A DNA stretch of 64,000 nt from Polytrichum commune (taxonomy: Eukaryota; Streptophyta; Polytrichopsida; Polytrichales; Polytrichaceae). Below, piece by piece: positions 11,133 to 23,100 of this stretch. The notes beneath the pieces are model-generated. The model did not search any database and was not told where the DNA came from. It worked only from the letters and a program-made list of their open reading frames with translations. How positions within the stretch are numbered: position 1 is the stretch's first letter; every line of letters starts with the position of its first letter. The stretch lies in contig OX485804.1 in NCBI GenBank assembly GCA_950295325.1, forward strand, positions 13,516,001 to 13,580,000, read 5' to 3'. A program made the position numbers and the translations under genes.

Positions 11133-12949
11133 AACATATCTCAATTGAGTCTACTTGCCTAGCAAGTTATTGGTCACATTGGTGAGGGATGGAGCTAATA
11201 ACTATTATGAAGGCATAAAGTTCGAAGTGGGGTGGGTATTTGGATAGGAGGGAATTATGTCTTCTAAGGTTCAGGAGATAATTATAATTGTTAATTTGTG
11301 TGTTGGGGGAGAGGACAAGGTAAAAATGTCTTCAAGTTGCAAGTAGTGTGGTTTTATTCTCAGGGTGTTGGGCATGAAGTATTTCTTTTGTCTTTTTATT
11401 TATTCTTTTGGAAGGTTTTTTGATATGTGTTTGAGTGGTATGGGATTTGGCCAAATGTCACCTCCAATTAGTTTAGGCATGCTTAGGTCTATCATTTGAT
11501 TTATGATTGTGGTTGTTTTGGGTTTCTGAAGCTATATTTTTGCAATCAAGTAGTATTTGATGTAGGTTATGTTGTTGTGTATTATGTTGTTATTGGTTTG
11601 GTAGGGCTTGTGCTATATAGGGGAGGTTATGATTTGTGGGAGGTGGTGTGCGAGGTAGACGTGTGTGGGGAAATAGGGAGAATGATGGTATGTATGATGT
11701 GTGATTTGTGGGGTGTGATGTGCCAATGTGGGTTGAGATTGATGGGAGCTATGTTGTTTATGAGGGGCATGTTATGGTTTTTTTTATGTGGAGGAGATTT
11801 AGGAGCGTAAGGATATATATGAGATTTTTTATTAGTGTGGGTTTGAGGTTGGTTGTGTGATGTGTATTATGTGTGGCTTTGGAAATTCTTGTGATTGTGT
11901 GTACCTTTGTGGTATTGGTGTAGAGTGTTTTGAGGATCTAGAGGCTAATGAAAGTGAGAGAAAATATAAACATATTGGGCTCTTTGAAGATGTTGTGTTT
12001 GGTTATATGATGAGTGATGTACGCATAGATAGTACATAAAACAAATAGAATGAGCCAATGGTGCTTCTAGGATGTGGATTGCAATGTGAGTGACTTGAGT
12101 GTGTTGAGGGGTACTATTTATAAGGGTTGGATTATGGGTTTGTAGTGGGGATTGTGAAGTCATGGGGTGGTAGTTGTAGATGTGTAAGTGTGGATACTTT
12201 GATGCCATAAGTTTTTTGTGTTAATTTGTGGATTTTTGGTGGTTGTGAGGTATTGGGTGGTGGTGGTGATGTGTATGTGTGTGTGTATGTACTAATTTTA
12301 TTGATGTTTTGTGCAGGACTAGTGAGTTCTTGGCTAGGGCATGAGGTGGTTTTTCAGAGTGTTTTCAGATATATTTATTGAAGAGGTGTGTATCCGTTGA
12401 GGCTTTTTTGAAAAATTTAGTCTTTGTTTGCTTAAGTGGATGGCAATTCTTCAAGAAGGTCAGTGGTATTAGGGTTGGGCAATATTCTTCTTTCATAAGC
12501 TGGCTCACCTTGTTGGTTGTTGGGATTGATTGATGATATCTTGGGGTATGGAGTTTTGGTGGAGGGTTTTGGGTTGTTTTTGGAAGGTGCACATATGAGT
12601 GTTGGCGTTGGCACAACTTGAGTGAAGGTTTTGATGAGAGGGTTATGCGGATTGATGGATTAGGTCAATTGGTATGAGAGGTAGATGTAATGGTTAGAAG
12701 AGCTTTTGTGGGGATCTCTTGAGGGGGTTTGAGATTGGCATATTCATGAGCATTTATGGGATCATGGTCGGATTTGAGTTGAAAGTGTTGGATGGCATCT
12801 TCGGATAAGGAGCTTTAGTGAAGGATGTTGAATCACTGTTGGGAGGTGTGCACCGTTGTGGTGGCCGTAGTGAAGCTTAAGTGAGGGGTTTGGTGAATTG
12901 ATCGTGAGAATCTGTTGAAGGGGTTCAGGTCAGGGCAGCACTCCACTCG
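11133..12949 (-). other. T/G-rich region, possible decayed LINE on minus strand
   Basis: The plus strand is strikingly T/G-rich; the minus strand is therefore A/C-rich. Minus-strand frames at 11945-12208 and 12365-12616 are rich in Thr, Pro, His and Asn, much like the A/C-rich coding strand of the LINE at 61817-64000. No reverse transcriptase motif is visible, so a degraded LINE 5' part is only a suggestion. The string ACTTGCCTAGCAAGTTATTGG occurs twice at the left edge, near 11054 and 11152. Confidence 0.25.
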
Positions 12950-14752
12950 ATGACAACAACTTGTAATTCAGCGTACCCTCAACTTCTCTCTTCCGACTCT
13001 TACCAACTTTTGCTCGTAGGGCTTTCACAGGTTCCAAGTTTGCTTCTTGGGGTTAACAGCCATTGTCTTGCTTTTGTGAAATTAATGACAGATATTATGC
13101 CTTTGTTACATTCAAGAATAGAGCATAGATCAACTTAGCCCTTTGAATGGTCTTTGAACCGAAAAGTACGCTCATAAGAACAGAACCGATCCAATAAGCT
13201 TCAATATCTATGCAAGGTTGTCACTATGGAATAATGGGCGAGAGGAAAGTGGATGGCGAGCTGCATCCATCGAATCTTGCCCATTATAAGACATAACCGA
13301 TCTGCTCATAGATGTAACTATTCAGGTTATGAATGAAATGTCCTATTTGTGGATAGAAAAGTGCAATAGAGTTGTTGGAAGCGGCCTCCATTTGCATGAG
13401 TGCAAAAATTCAAAATGATTACTGAACTGCTAGAAATTGGTTGAGTGGAGACATCCAGGATGAACTTGTGTGGGGAGAAAATCCTTGTATAAGTTTATAT
13501 GCTTATTTTGTGGTTTGCCATATTTCTCGTCTACGATTAAAGATGATAAGTAGTATGACAAGAATGTGTGATGTGCACACAATTTGTCCACCACCTCAAT
13601 CATATCCTCAACAGACGAATAAAACATGCCTTAACCACATTACGTTCGCAATCTCAAAATATTTGTGTTATGTTTCTTACCGACTGTTTGTGAGATGCAC
13701 TAATCCAAGTAGAACCTGCGTAGATTCACCTGGTCATTGATCATACTCAAATCAAGGTGACTCCATCAACTTCCACAAATAGGTCACTGTTGAGAGACCA
13801 CAAAGACCTGATCTCCAAAAACTCCGATGAGGTTGTTTGTAACCCTTGTCTATTAAAGAAAATGTCCAGTCAAGTAATCGGCTGCTTATAACAGTGAGAA
13901 AGGATAGTTTATGGTTCGGCAACAGACACTCTGGCACAGAATGAATGAGTCATGCCATACAAAACTTGAAGAGATTTTTGTTAAACTCTTGAGACATGAA
14001 AAGAGTGATGACTTTCAGAAGGAATTAACCCCTTCTTTGTATCTTCCAAAGTTCACAATTGCACTCAAGAATGTTTGAGCTGCTGAATAACAACAATACA
14101 ATTGACATCAACGGTGTAAGAATGTGGGCATCCTCCACACCCTCCATTCTCAAAGAATTTGCAGAGCCTGTAATAATGTGCTAACATCTATAGCGTTTGA
14201 AGAGTGCTCGAAGTTGCGCCCAATTGAAAAACTTCCAAGTACACATTCTCCTTTCAAAGCGCAGATGCTCCATTACTTGCATGTGTGTAGAACTTGTGGC
14301 TGCTCATAGAATACTGAAAGAATATGGGCTAAATCTGGTTGCAACTAGACCCATCGTCATGGTAATTTTGGGACAAGTTCAAGCTTCTAATTTTCCAACC
14401 TCCCTACTGTTCTCCCCTGCTCATTTCGTACATATTATTAAAGAATCCCAACATGTGGGATCATCAACCCTAAAGATTCTACACAGAACTTCCTGCAAGC
14501 TTCGAATCTCACTACTGTACGTCCCTACTGTTCATGACCTTCTACCTGCTCATCTTTTGTACAATAGAAGAATCCAAACATGTGGGATCATTATGACCAA
14601 CTCTCAAGATTCTATGCAGATTCAATCTTAAAATGTGAAGACGGACTACAGGACGGCCTGAGATTTGATGATCCTGAATATTTTGTGATGATGATCATGA
14701 AAACTGATCTGAGTTACCAGATTGTGGTTGTGTTTGCAATTACGTCGAGTAC
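12950..14752. other. Intergenic with a short tandem duplication
   Basis: No gene is supported. A block of about 90-100 bases containing CTACTGTTC, CCTGCTCAT and ACATGTGGGATCAT occurs at about 14402-14470 and again at about 14526-14595, a period of about 125 bases. It lies in the 3' flank of the second small gene. Confidence 0.4.
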
Positions 14753-15043
14753 TCATTGTTGAGGCTTCTTTTGCACCTTCTCCTTGATCCACTTGAACCC
14801 CGTGCTAGTCCCACTCTTCACCTTTTGCGCACCGGAGGTCACAGCACTCTTGGTCTTGTCCACGCCGGCACTCGCGGCCGCTTTCACCTTGGCCATCTTC
14901 TCCTTGTTCCCGTTGTCCCCTTTGCGAGCGTCAGCCTCCTCGCTGCCCCTGTACTTGTCATTGTACTTGTAGTCCCACTGGTCGGCCCAGCCTAACCCCT
15001 GCTTCTCGGAATTATTGTCATACGAGTCATAAATTGCTGCCAT
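14753..15043 (-). CDS. Small conserved plant protein with WADQWD motif (96 aa), copy 2
   Basis: Paralogue of the gene at 8220-8519, same strand, about 6.2 kb away. I start it at the Met beginning MAAIYDSYD (15043), because that aligns with MGSIYDAYD of copy 1; an ATG three codons upstream (15052) is also in frame. It keeps GWADQWDYKYNDKY, a Gly/Asp/Lys linker, KVKAAASAGVDKTKS and the C-terminal KSGTSTGFKWIKEKVQKK. The two proteins differ mainly in the linker and a few conservative changes, so both appear to be under selection. The coding part is more GC-rich than its flanks. Function is unknown; no targeting signal or membrane span is seen. The pair looks like a local gene duplication later separated by transposon insertions. 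Confidence 0.82.
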   Translation of the reverse strand: MAAIYDSYDNNSEKQGLGWADQWDYKYNDKYRGSEEADARKGDNGNKEKMAKVKAAASAGVDKTKSAVTSGAQKVKSGTSTGFKWIKEKVQKKPQQ

Positions 15044-15091
15044 GACGTTCAATCGACTCGATCTCCACTCACCAGCTTAATTGCAGAAGGC

Positions 15092-15572
15092 CACTCCCCA
15101 ACTCCCCAACTCCCCAAAAACTCCCGAACAGCTGCAACTTAAACAGCACCGAACTAGACAAGTACAAAAAGGTGCACAATTCCACGAGGCCTGGACAGAA
15201 ACTTCGGTGGAGCGAACTGCTCGGAGCTGATCAGGAAGCAGAAAACAAGCTGAACCACAAATTGATAGCAAACTTGACTAGTGGCTAAAGATTGCAATAA
15301 AGCGCAGGTTAATTAAGTAGTACTAGGATGATGAAGGTTCACTCAAAATTTCCCAACTCCCGAAAAAACTCCCTGCAACTTAATAAACCGCACCGAACTA
15401 GACAAGTAGAGCAAGACGCAGCTTTGCGCGAGGCTTGGACAGAAGCTGCGATGGAGCGAGCGAACTTAGAGCTCACGAGGAAGCGGTAAGCACAACGCGA
15501 TGGCAACGCAACTCGAGTTGTGGTGGAACATTAAAGCGCAGGTTGGTATTAAGTAGGATGATCGACGATGGT
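15092..15572. repeat. Tandem duplication upstream of small gene copy 2
   Basis: Two units of about 230-250 bases lie in the upstream flank. Shared blocks in order are AACTCCC..AAAAACTCCC, CTGCAACTTAA, GCACCGAACTAGACAAGTA, CGAGGC.TGGACAGAA, GGAGCGA, AGGAAGC, and GCGCAGGTT..TTAAGTAG. Unit 1 is about 15092-15340, unit 2 about 15349-15572. The duplication sits where promoter or 5' leader sequence of the minus-strand gene would be. Confidence 0.75.
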
Positions 15573-17821
15573 TCCCGATTGGGTATGAATCTATAGGTAT
15601 ACAGTCCTCCGCCGAAAGTAGCTCGGAAACACACGAATCAACAATTCGACACGCTTTCCGGAACGGTCTAGCGGATGGAGGCGAGAGGCAGATCTTTGAC
15701 GAGGAGTGGGAAGTGACAACCGGTGGCGGTAGCGGCTTCACTCCTCCAGCCTCCGCGGAAGATACATATATAGGTTGTAACTAAGATACTACCTTACGTT
15801 CCAGGCGTCGCCTCCACATGTCTAGAATGTTCCAAGCCTGCTTCTTGACTGGGTCGCTGCTCACGTACCACTTGCATCACATGCGTGCCACGTGTCTAGG
15901 AAGTATTCTAGACCTTGGACAACTGCCCAAATAACAACTCTAGTTAACTAAATCTTTTTCCATACATTTTACGGAACAATTATAGTTAACTAGAAAAATT
16001 GAAGTCCATATTCAAGAACGACTATAGTTAACTAAAAAAATAAAAATTCAGATAAAATCTTTGTTCTCCATCAAAATCAAAGAAGTTTGCCTCTTGATTT
16101 GCTTTAGTTGAGGGTATACGATCATTCACAGTGTTGGGCTTTGGAACAACCTCCATGTACACCACCAACACAAATAACACACTAGTACACTACTACAACA
16201 TTACAACAAAATCCCATGAACAGGCTATGCTCAACTTTACTTAGCTACATATAACTATAGTTACATGCCCCGATCACACCAACTTTCCGTCAACTTCCGG
16301 ATGCAAAATAGTTGGGGATGCCACCACAGTCGGATGTCAAGTTGTTCACACCAACATCTCGGCTTGTTCAACATTGTTGTTGTGATGTACAATTGCTCGC
16401 CCAGTTGCCCTACCTCTCCAGTGGCTAAAAACATTTGTGCAACAACAAAGCTGGCCATGTGGACAGACCACTACTTTTTGGTGGCAGGCACCACATGTCA
16501 AACACATGTCCACACATGGATGTTAGAGTGTAGGTTATAACCATCTCCGGTGTTGTCTTATAGATTGGACAGTGATGGCCCACCAAGAAAGTCATTGTGA
16601 AAGACTAATACACCTATAGAAAATACACTTTCAATTTGTTATGATCAGGGTTTCACTCTAAGGCCCAGTTCACACGATATCCATCCATGCAATCTCAATC
16701 GTTCAGATAGAACCTGAATTCATGAAGAATGGTCACAAAAATAACCACATCGCACAACCTCCTGTTGCAGCTTCTCCAGCCCCGACTCGTCCCCATGGCG
16801 TTTCTGCCAATCCAACCCTAACCCTAACCCTACCCTCTGAGGTGACGTGGCTGCCTCAGAGGGTAGCATTTCGGCAGGAGGCTCTAGGCCTCCTCCTCGA
16901 AGAATTTCTTTTTCATACCATTGTCAAATTTGAATTGCGGCTTATAAAGGCCTTTTCCTTTCCTAACATATACTAACCACCCCCCACCATTTGTTTTCTT
17001 CATTTGGGAGCATGTCTGAATTTTGTAAGGGTTGCAATTGAAACCATATTTTATTTCTTTCCAAGTGAAGATATTTACTATAAAATCATACTCCATTTTA
17101 TTGTTGCAGCTTGAGATTTGCATCATATATAGCAGAGTATGTGTATTGAGGCTATAGTGAATCAAGTTGGAATAAGAATGAACTGTGCTTTAATTCACAG
17201 TTTTTTAAAATTACCAAATTTGCATAAATTATTGCAACACCACTACATGGCTCCAATTAGTAAGTGACATTACATACCATAAACAATGTAAATTGTGTTT
17301 CATCCAAAATGTCATTGACCACACAATGTCAATATATTGAGTTTACAAGCTCTCGCAGTTGATTTCTTTCAACATGATGTGTCCATACAATCTCCAACTC
17401 ATGGGGGAAACCTTTTATTTTGATTTCTGATTTTCAAATTTCAAATTTTCCAGTACATCACACATAATTAGTGTTATTCTATCCTCCGGAATTGTGCCAT
17501 TGCATGACTTGGGGTCCTATGAGATAAAGAGCACCAAATGGACCACCAAATATGACTGCTTAGGCACTTAGAACTTGAGGGTTAAAATCATGTGACTTAT
17601 CATATCCAAAGTCACTCGCGCACTGTAATTTTGCTGACATGACTAATAACAATTTACCTAGTCCGTTGACAATTAGGACCCATAATATGGCAAATTGCAG
17701 TGGTAGAAGACTTTCATAAGTCCGCATGCGCTTGTAAGGCTGGCTAATTGCGATCTCGTGATGTTAATTTCATTAAGATCGATCCACTAGGTATAATCCA
17801 AAAAGGTTGCTCTACATCCTA
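15573..17821. other. Intergenic, no supported gene
   Basis: No convincing ORF. A short telomere-like run (three CCCTAA units) sits near 16803-16823, next to the inverted pair TACCCTCTGAGG and CCTCAGAGGGTA at about 16827-16866. Several TATAGTTAACTA strings recur at 15935-16035. The rest is unremarkable AT-rich sequence. Confidence 0.4.
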
Positions 17822-18114
17822 TTTCCTCCGTCCCAAAATGATTGTCCTACCTCCCGGATTTTTTTGTCTCCAAAATGATTGTCCGGTTTATCAGCCCGGT
17901 TAGAAATTTGAGGCTCAAAGTCAAATATTTTCGTGCCAAATTTTCATCATCAAGTAGTCTTTCGACACTGCAACTTCGAGGGGGGGGGGGGCGTTTCAGA
18001 GTAGTTGTTGTTTTCCATTTTAAGAGTCATACTTACAACTATTTGGTCAATAGTCAGCAGGCCTTAATCTCGCCAGAATTAAGAACACGGATAATCATTT
18101 TGGAACGGAGGGAG
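17822..18114. mobile_element. Stowaway-like MITE (293 bp)
   Basis: The left end TTTCCTCCGTCCCAAAATGA and the right end (reading inward CTCCCTCCGTTCCAAAATGA) form the inverted repeat typical of plant Stowaway MITEs of the Tc1/mariner group. TA dinucleotides flank both sides (17820-17821 and 18115-18116), as expected. The CAAAATGATTGTCC motif is repeated internally. A run of about ten G residues is near 17980. Non-autonomous; no ORF. Confidence 0.85.
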
Positions 18115-18126
18115 TACTACTACTAG

Positions 18127-18359
18127 CTACACACAAGTCTTGATGCAAAGCTTTTCAATTTGGGAAGTGAGCTTGTTGGAATAACTGATACTGGGCCAGT
18201 CCCCGGTCTGATTATTGGCACAGGCAATGTGCAAGGCTCCATGAATTGATGACGAGGGGTTGCAGCCCAAGTTCCGGCGGTCTCCGGAGCATTTCCATAA
18301 GTGGGTTGGAACACAAGTGAGGTATTGAGACCACGTGCCTTCCTTATTCACATCCATTC
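18127..18359 (-). CDS. Candidate 3' exon of an unknown Cys-containing protein
   Basis: On the minus strand a TTGGTTTACAG acceptor-like site precedes an open frame of about 77 codons that ends in a TAG stop. The frame contains seven Cys, several Trp and many Asn/Ser, for example CVPTHLWKCSGDRRNLGC and ACANNQTGDW, which reads like a folded secreted protein rather than random sequence. I do not recognise a family and could not find an upstream exon. A competing frame on the same strand is also open, so this is tentative. Confidence 0.25.
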
Positions 18360-18381
18360 CTGTAAACCAAGCCCAACCCAA

Positions 18382-19665
18382 GCACTTGTGAAGTTGGGTT
18401 ATTTAAGGTACTAATGTTGTCCTCGTACCAAAGGTGCCCTTTCATTGAGCTTTAGGGAACAAATTTTAAAAGAAAGAGATTAGGGAACATATGACCCAAG
18501 ATTTCGGTTCCTATCCAAGTGTGTATCATTATCAGGTTTCCGGCATATGGGTGTCATCACTACAAGCATGTTCTGAGACTTGGACAACATTCTCTGTCGG
18601 TGAAGAATATATTACAAATCGATCGTTGTAGTATTTTCGGAAAATCTCATTGATGCAGTTAATGTTATCGAATTCTCATGTGCTTGTAGACTTGCATAGC
18701 ACATGAGAAGTTTGTGAATTCATTGGATTACATACTTGAAAATTAGCTATCATTGTCAGCATTCATATTCTAGAGCACAAGTCATGTGCGACTGAGAAAT
18801 TTGCAGGTGTATCGTGGTGGTAGATTTGCAATATTAATATATAAGATAAATTTCAAGAAATATTAATATTGAAGATAAATTCCAATGAGGCACTTGATGA
18901 GGACCCTTACAGATTATGTCTTCTTATTGTATAGCTCAGATATATTTAAAAATCCATCATCTAAACTTGTGCAATTACATCAATCTTGATACCATTGGTT
19001 TCATTTTGGTCTACCCTCCAAACCGACTTTACACCTAATAAAGTAGATTTCAATCCAAAAGTGACCACCTTGGAGTTCTTACATCAAACTAAATTGTTCT
19101 CAGACTACCCAAGTTTAGATTATGAAACACACAGGGGTGACATGTAATAAATTGAAAGGAACTCATAACTAGGATCTACTTATATTTGAATTTTTTTCAT
19201 GATTTTTGGACGATTTCAACTGTCAATATGACATACACTAGATCGTAAAACTACACAAACATGGTGGTTGGCGAACATGAACTACAAGCATTTGAAGTTG
19301 TAGTTGTTATGCTATAGCTTTTGATATTATCATTTGATGTTTTTGTCCTCACAGGTGCACATCCCTTCTTATTTTTGAACAAGTAGTTTATCCAAATATA
19401 CTTAAATGTCAGTTTCATGTGCTTCTATGCACTTGCATGAGCATAAACCCATTCAATATAAAGGAATATTCATGCAATGCAACAGTGGGTTCCTGGGTGG
19501 TGTCCTACGTGCATGTAAGTAGGAGGGTTTTGTTACCCGGGGATTAAGCTTTGTGCAGCATGCCATTTTTAAAGGAGGTCAATATGGGAGGGCTCGAGAG
19601 GGGGAGTGTGAACCAACCCACACATTGATTCCTTGTTGGATGACTACAACCCTGCCTCCAAAGAA
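18382..19665. other. Intergenic, no supported gene
   Basis: AT-rich sequence without a convincing ORF, RNA gene or terminal repeats. Confidence 0.35.
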
Positions 19666-19668
19666 CTA

Positions 19669-20097
19669 AGGTAGAAATACCATAACCCGTGAAAATAAGG
19701 TGATTCGCATTGAAAATTTGGTCTGACAATCATGAGATAATTTTCTAAGATGGATGAGAAGGATTCATCAAGAATACAAGTTGTTTCATATTTTTTAATC
19801 CTACACAAAAAATGCTACAATTTTTCAAAGTGGAAAGTTGTCCAACCCCCTACTCGTTCACTAGGTTCTCCCTACACCGAACACGGTAATCCGCATTTTC
19901 ATACAAAACATTGCCTAAATCGGTTACCTCATGAGTACATTAACACTTGACTCCCATTGGCTACACTAAGTGTACGCACATTGAAGTTGCCACTGAATCA
20001 TGATCGGTTTTAGAAATGGCACTTCACCATTATAACAGCGGTCTAGTGCACGGCTAGAGGGTGGTTAATGGGTTATAGTATTTCTACCTTAGTATAT
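19669..20097. repeat. Inverted repeat of CTAAGGTAGAAATAC, about 430 bp apart
   Basis: CTAAGGTAGAAATACCATAACCC near 19669 is mirrored by its complement near 20072-20095, with one or two mismatches. It may mark a small TIR element just downstream of the rhomboid gene. No target duplication was established. Confidence 0.45.
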
Positions 20098-20152
20098 GGA
20101 TTGTTTTGCCCCAGCCGACCCCCAAAATGTGTGTATGTTTTCCATAGACTAT

Positions 20153-23100
20153 TTAGTTGTGTTTTTTGTGACATGTAGTACCTGTGAACAAGGCGATCAA
20201 CGCCATGGTGATGCCACCGATGAGAAGACCCAACGACAACAACCACGCGATGTTGAGCAAGATCTTGTTCTTCAGAGGCTTCACGGGGATGTCGTCCACA
20301 TCGTGGATCGCGGGTGCTTTCAACCATGCGGGAGGATACCACCCCAAGTTTTGTTGAAGAAAGAACAAGTTCCCGAGTAAGAAACCGACGAACACGCCGC
20401 CCACGTTCAGGAAGTTGTCGACGAGCGGCATGAACCCGTACACGAGGTTCAAGATGATGAAGAAGGTGATGGCGACCAGGGTTTGCGTTCGGTGGCGGTG
20501 GGATTTCCAGTGGGTGACGACAGATGAGAAAGTCGCACCCAACAAGCCCATGAATGCAGCCGAGGCCCCGGTGGAGACACGTCCATGGAGGAAGAGGGCG
20601 GAGAGGACGTTCCCTCCGAATCCACTCAAAACAAAGATGAAGGCCACCTGCATGCAGGTAAGATATCAGGATAAACGGGTCGTAAATGGTTGTTTCCTTT
20701 TTTTCCCAGATTATTCCACTTCTTCCAAGATATTGAACAAGTGAATGATTAACAAATCCAACTTCAGTCCATAGCCAATTTTCTTCATAATTTCTGGAGT
20801 ACACATGAATATTTCATCAGAAGTTGTCAAAGTGAAGAATCTCGTCCTTCTTGAATGATCATATAGGGCCACATATTATGATGCTGGCTATGGAACCTAG
20901 ATCAGTTAACATACTTTGAGCACAGTTTTTTTATGTACAAATGATCAGCAACTTGCCTAAAGTCCTGAACTTGAACTGGTCATTTCTCAGACTCAAACGG
21001 CTATCTGTAACTAGCGGTCAGATCTCCCCGTTTGTGGTGGCCTACCACTCAAATGTGGGTGTCCGATCTAGGAACTGAATTAGACATGCTTAACTTATCT
21101 ACATCAACGGTTGCTTGGCTCGTGAAAGGTTTTACAGACCTGTGGTCAATGGGAAACATATAAGGTAACCAAGCCTAATTTGGTTACTTATTTTGATTGG
21201 ACACCTATATTAGAGTGGTTTGTGGTCTGGTGTGGATATTATAAACTTTTGTTAAATTTTCCTCATATTCTGGGAGTTCAAATAAATGGCTTGTTCAGTA
21301 TCACAATGAAAGTTCTTGTTCTTCTTAAATGAATGTATAGGTCCCCTCAAATTATGTTGACTATTAAACATAGATTAGTTAACACATCTTTTTGATGTCC
21401 GTTCATAGCTCACTTTTTTTTTTCAACACATGCCATTTTTGGTGTCCATTCTTAGAGCATGCGCCATGCCCACCATGATGGACAAATTTTCTTGCTATCA
21501 TTTGCTTTTGAGACTTTATGGGATTTGATGGTATGCTCATCTCTTTGTTTAAAACCAAATTTGCTCATTGTCCACCAATAATGTTATCATTTCATGTTAT
21601 TGTTTCAGTGAACGCATGGTTCTACTAATCCACTGAAACTCCTCTCAACTTGACTTTTTTTGGTATGATATTTACTAGCTTCTAAATGTTTGTAATTTTC
21701 ATTTTTTTAGTTTCAGTGCTAGACATAACTTCGGATATAAATAATATCGCACTATTTGTTACCAAATGCAAACATCTTGTGAGACGTTGTTTGTACATGT
21801 GACCATTTGCCAACATGCAGTGACCAGAATTCATATGCCTAGGTATTTACGGAGTCATCAAATTAGCAGGAAATGTAGTACCTTGAGGTAACCTATTTGG
21901 CGTTCGAGAGGAATACCAAAAACAAGTAACCCCATGAGGTTCCCAATTATATGGAAAACTCCTGCATGCAACCACATCGAAGTGAGCAAGCGCCAACCCT
22001 CGTGAGCTTTTGTCACGAGCTCTGCTTCCAAAGCTCCCATTCCTATTAAAGTCCTCCCTGAAGATCCCAATAGGGGATTCTCGCTCCACGGTTGAAAGGA
22101 AAATTTTCCAAGTGTCGGGAGAAGGCATAAATTTTTGTTGACGGCATTCTCGGGGCAGTTGTTGTGCTGCATGGTCATGATGAAGATGATTGCGTAACTG
22201 ATTGTGAGTGTCACAGAAAGCCATGGCGTGTGTGTTTTATCATCTGAGTCGCGACCAAAGAATCCGAGTCCGGGTGTAGGGCAAATTGCTCCTGCGTACA
22301 TAAGCATTGCAAAAAAATTGATAATTCTGTTGAACAAAATGATGAATAATCTGCCTCCATTGCCATATTGTTTGGATAATTAGATATCAAAATGCAAGTG
22401 ACTAGTGTTCAATGTTGAGTCAGTGTCGATACACACCGGTCGGGGTTTACTATCTTTTCAGGGCAAACTCATCATTTAGCTAAATTTGCAGTTTCATTCA
22501 TCATGGATTCGACTCATAATTCAGGGTCCTAAGTCTTGCAACTATAAAACATAGAAACAAAGATGAAAATTGCAATCCTATAGATGTTTGCGTGTCCATG
22601 CAGTGTTGTGGTTTGATATGATTGAATCAATGTGAAATTGGAATTGTTATTATATGAATTTAGAGGTTTGTGATGCAAGTATTTTTCCTCAAACACAAAT
22701 CTGCAATGGTGAAGATATGGAGCTAGTTGAAAGCTGATGAGGGCGTTTGGTTCGCTAGAGACAACTATTAACTAACTCCCTACATACTTGAGCCGCAGAA
22801 CATCATAGTCTAATTTATATTTCAGTGACTGTTCAAATATGTGCGACGTAGTTTACGTGGAGTGCAAGCCTCTTCAAAACAATCAAAGCTCCTTGCAGGC
22901 AAATATACATCACAGCATCTTACAGAGAAATTTGACTCACTGATTTTGAAACCCTAAAAAGCCAGAATACTCGGTCACGTATCTTATTTTCCTTCATTCT
23001 ATCCATCACAAACCTCAAAACTCACAAACCAACAATAATCTCACATTGATTCAATCACATCAAACCAGAACATGGAACCAACGCCTACGTATCAAACATA

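Noticed and set aside
16803-16823. Telomere repeat, possible chromosome end or fusion
   Set aside because: Only three CCCTAA units in ordinary intergenic sequence; too short to mean a telomere.
20096-20744. Plus-strand ORFs of 94 and 109 codons and a 243-codon minus-strand ORF in another frame
   Set aside because: All overlap rhomboid exon 3, whose frame carries the GASA and VDNF motifs; the Arg/His-rich translations are typical shadows.
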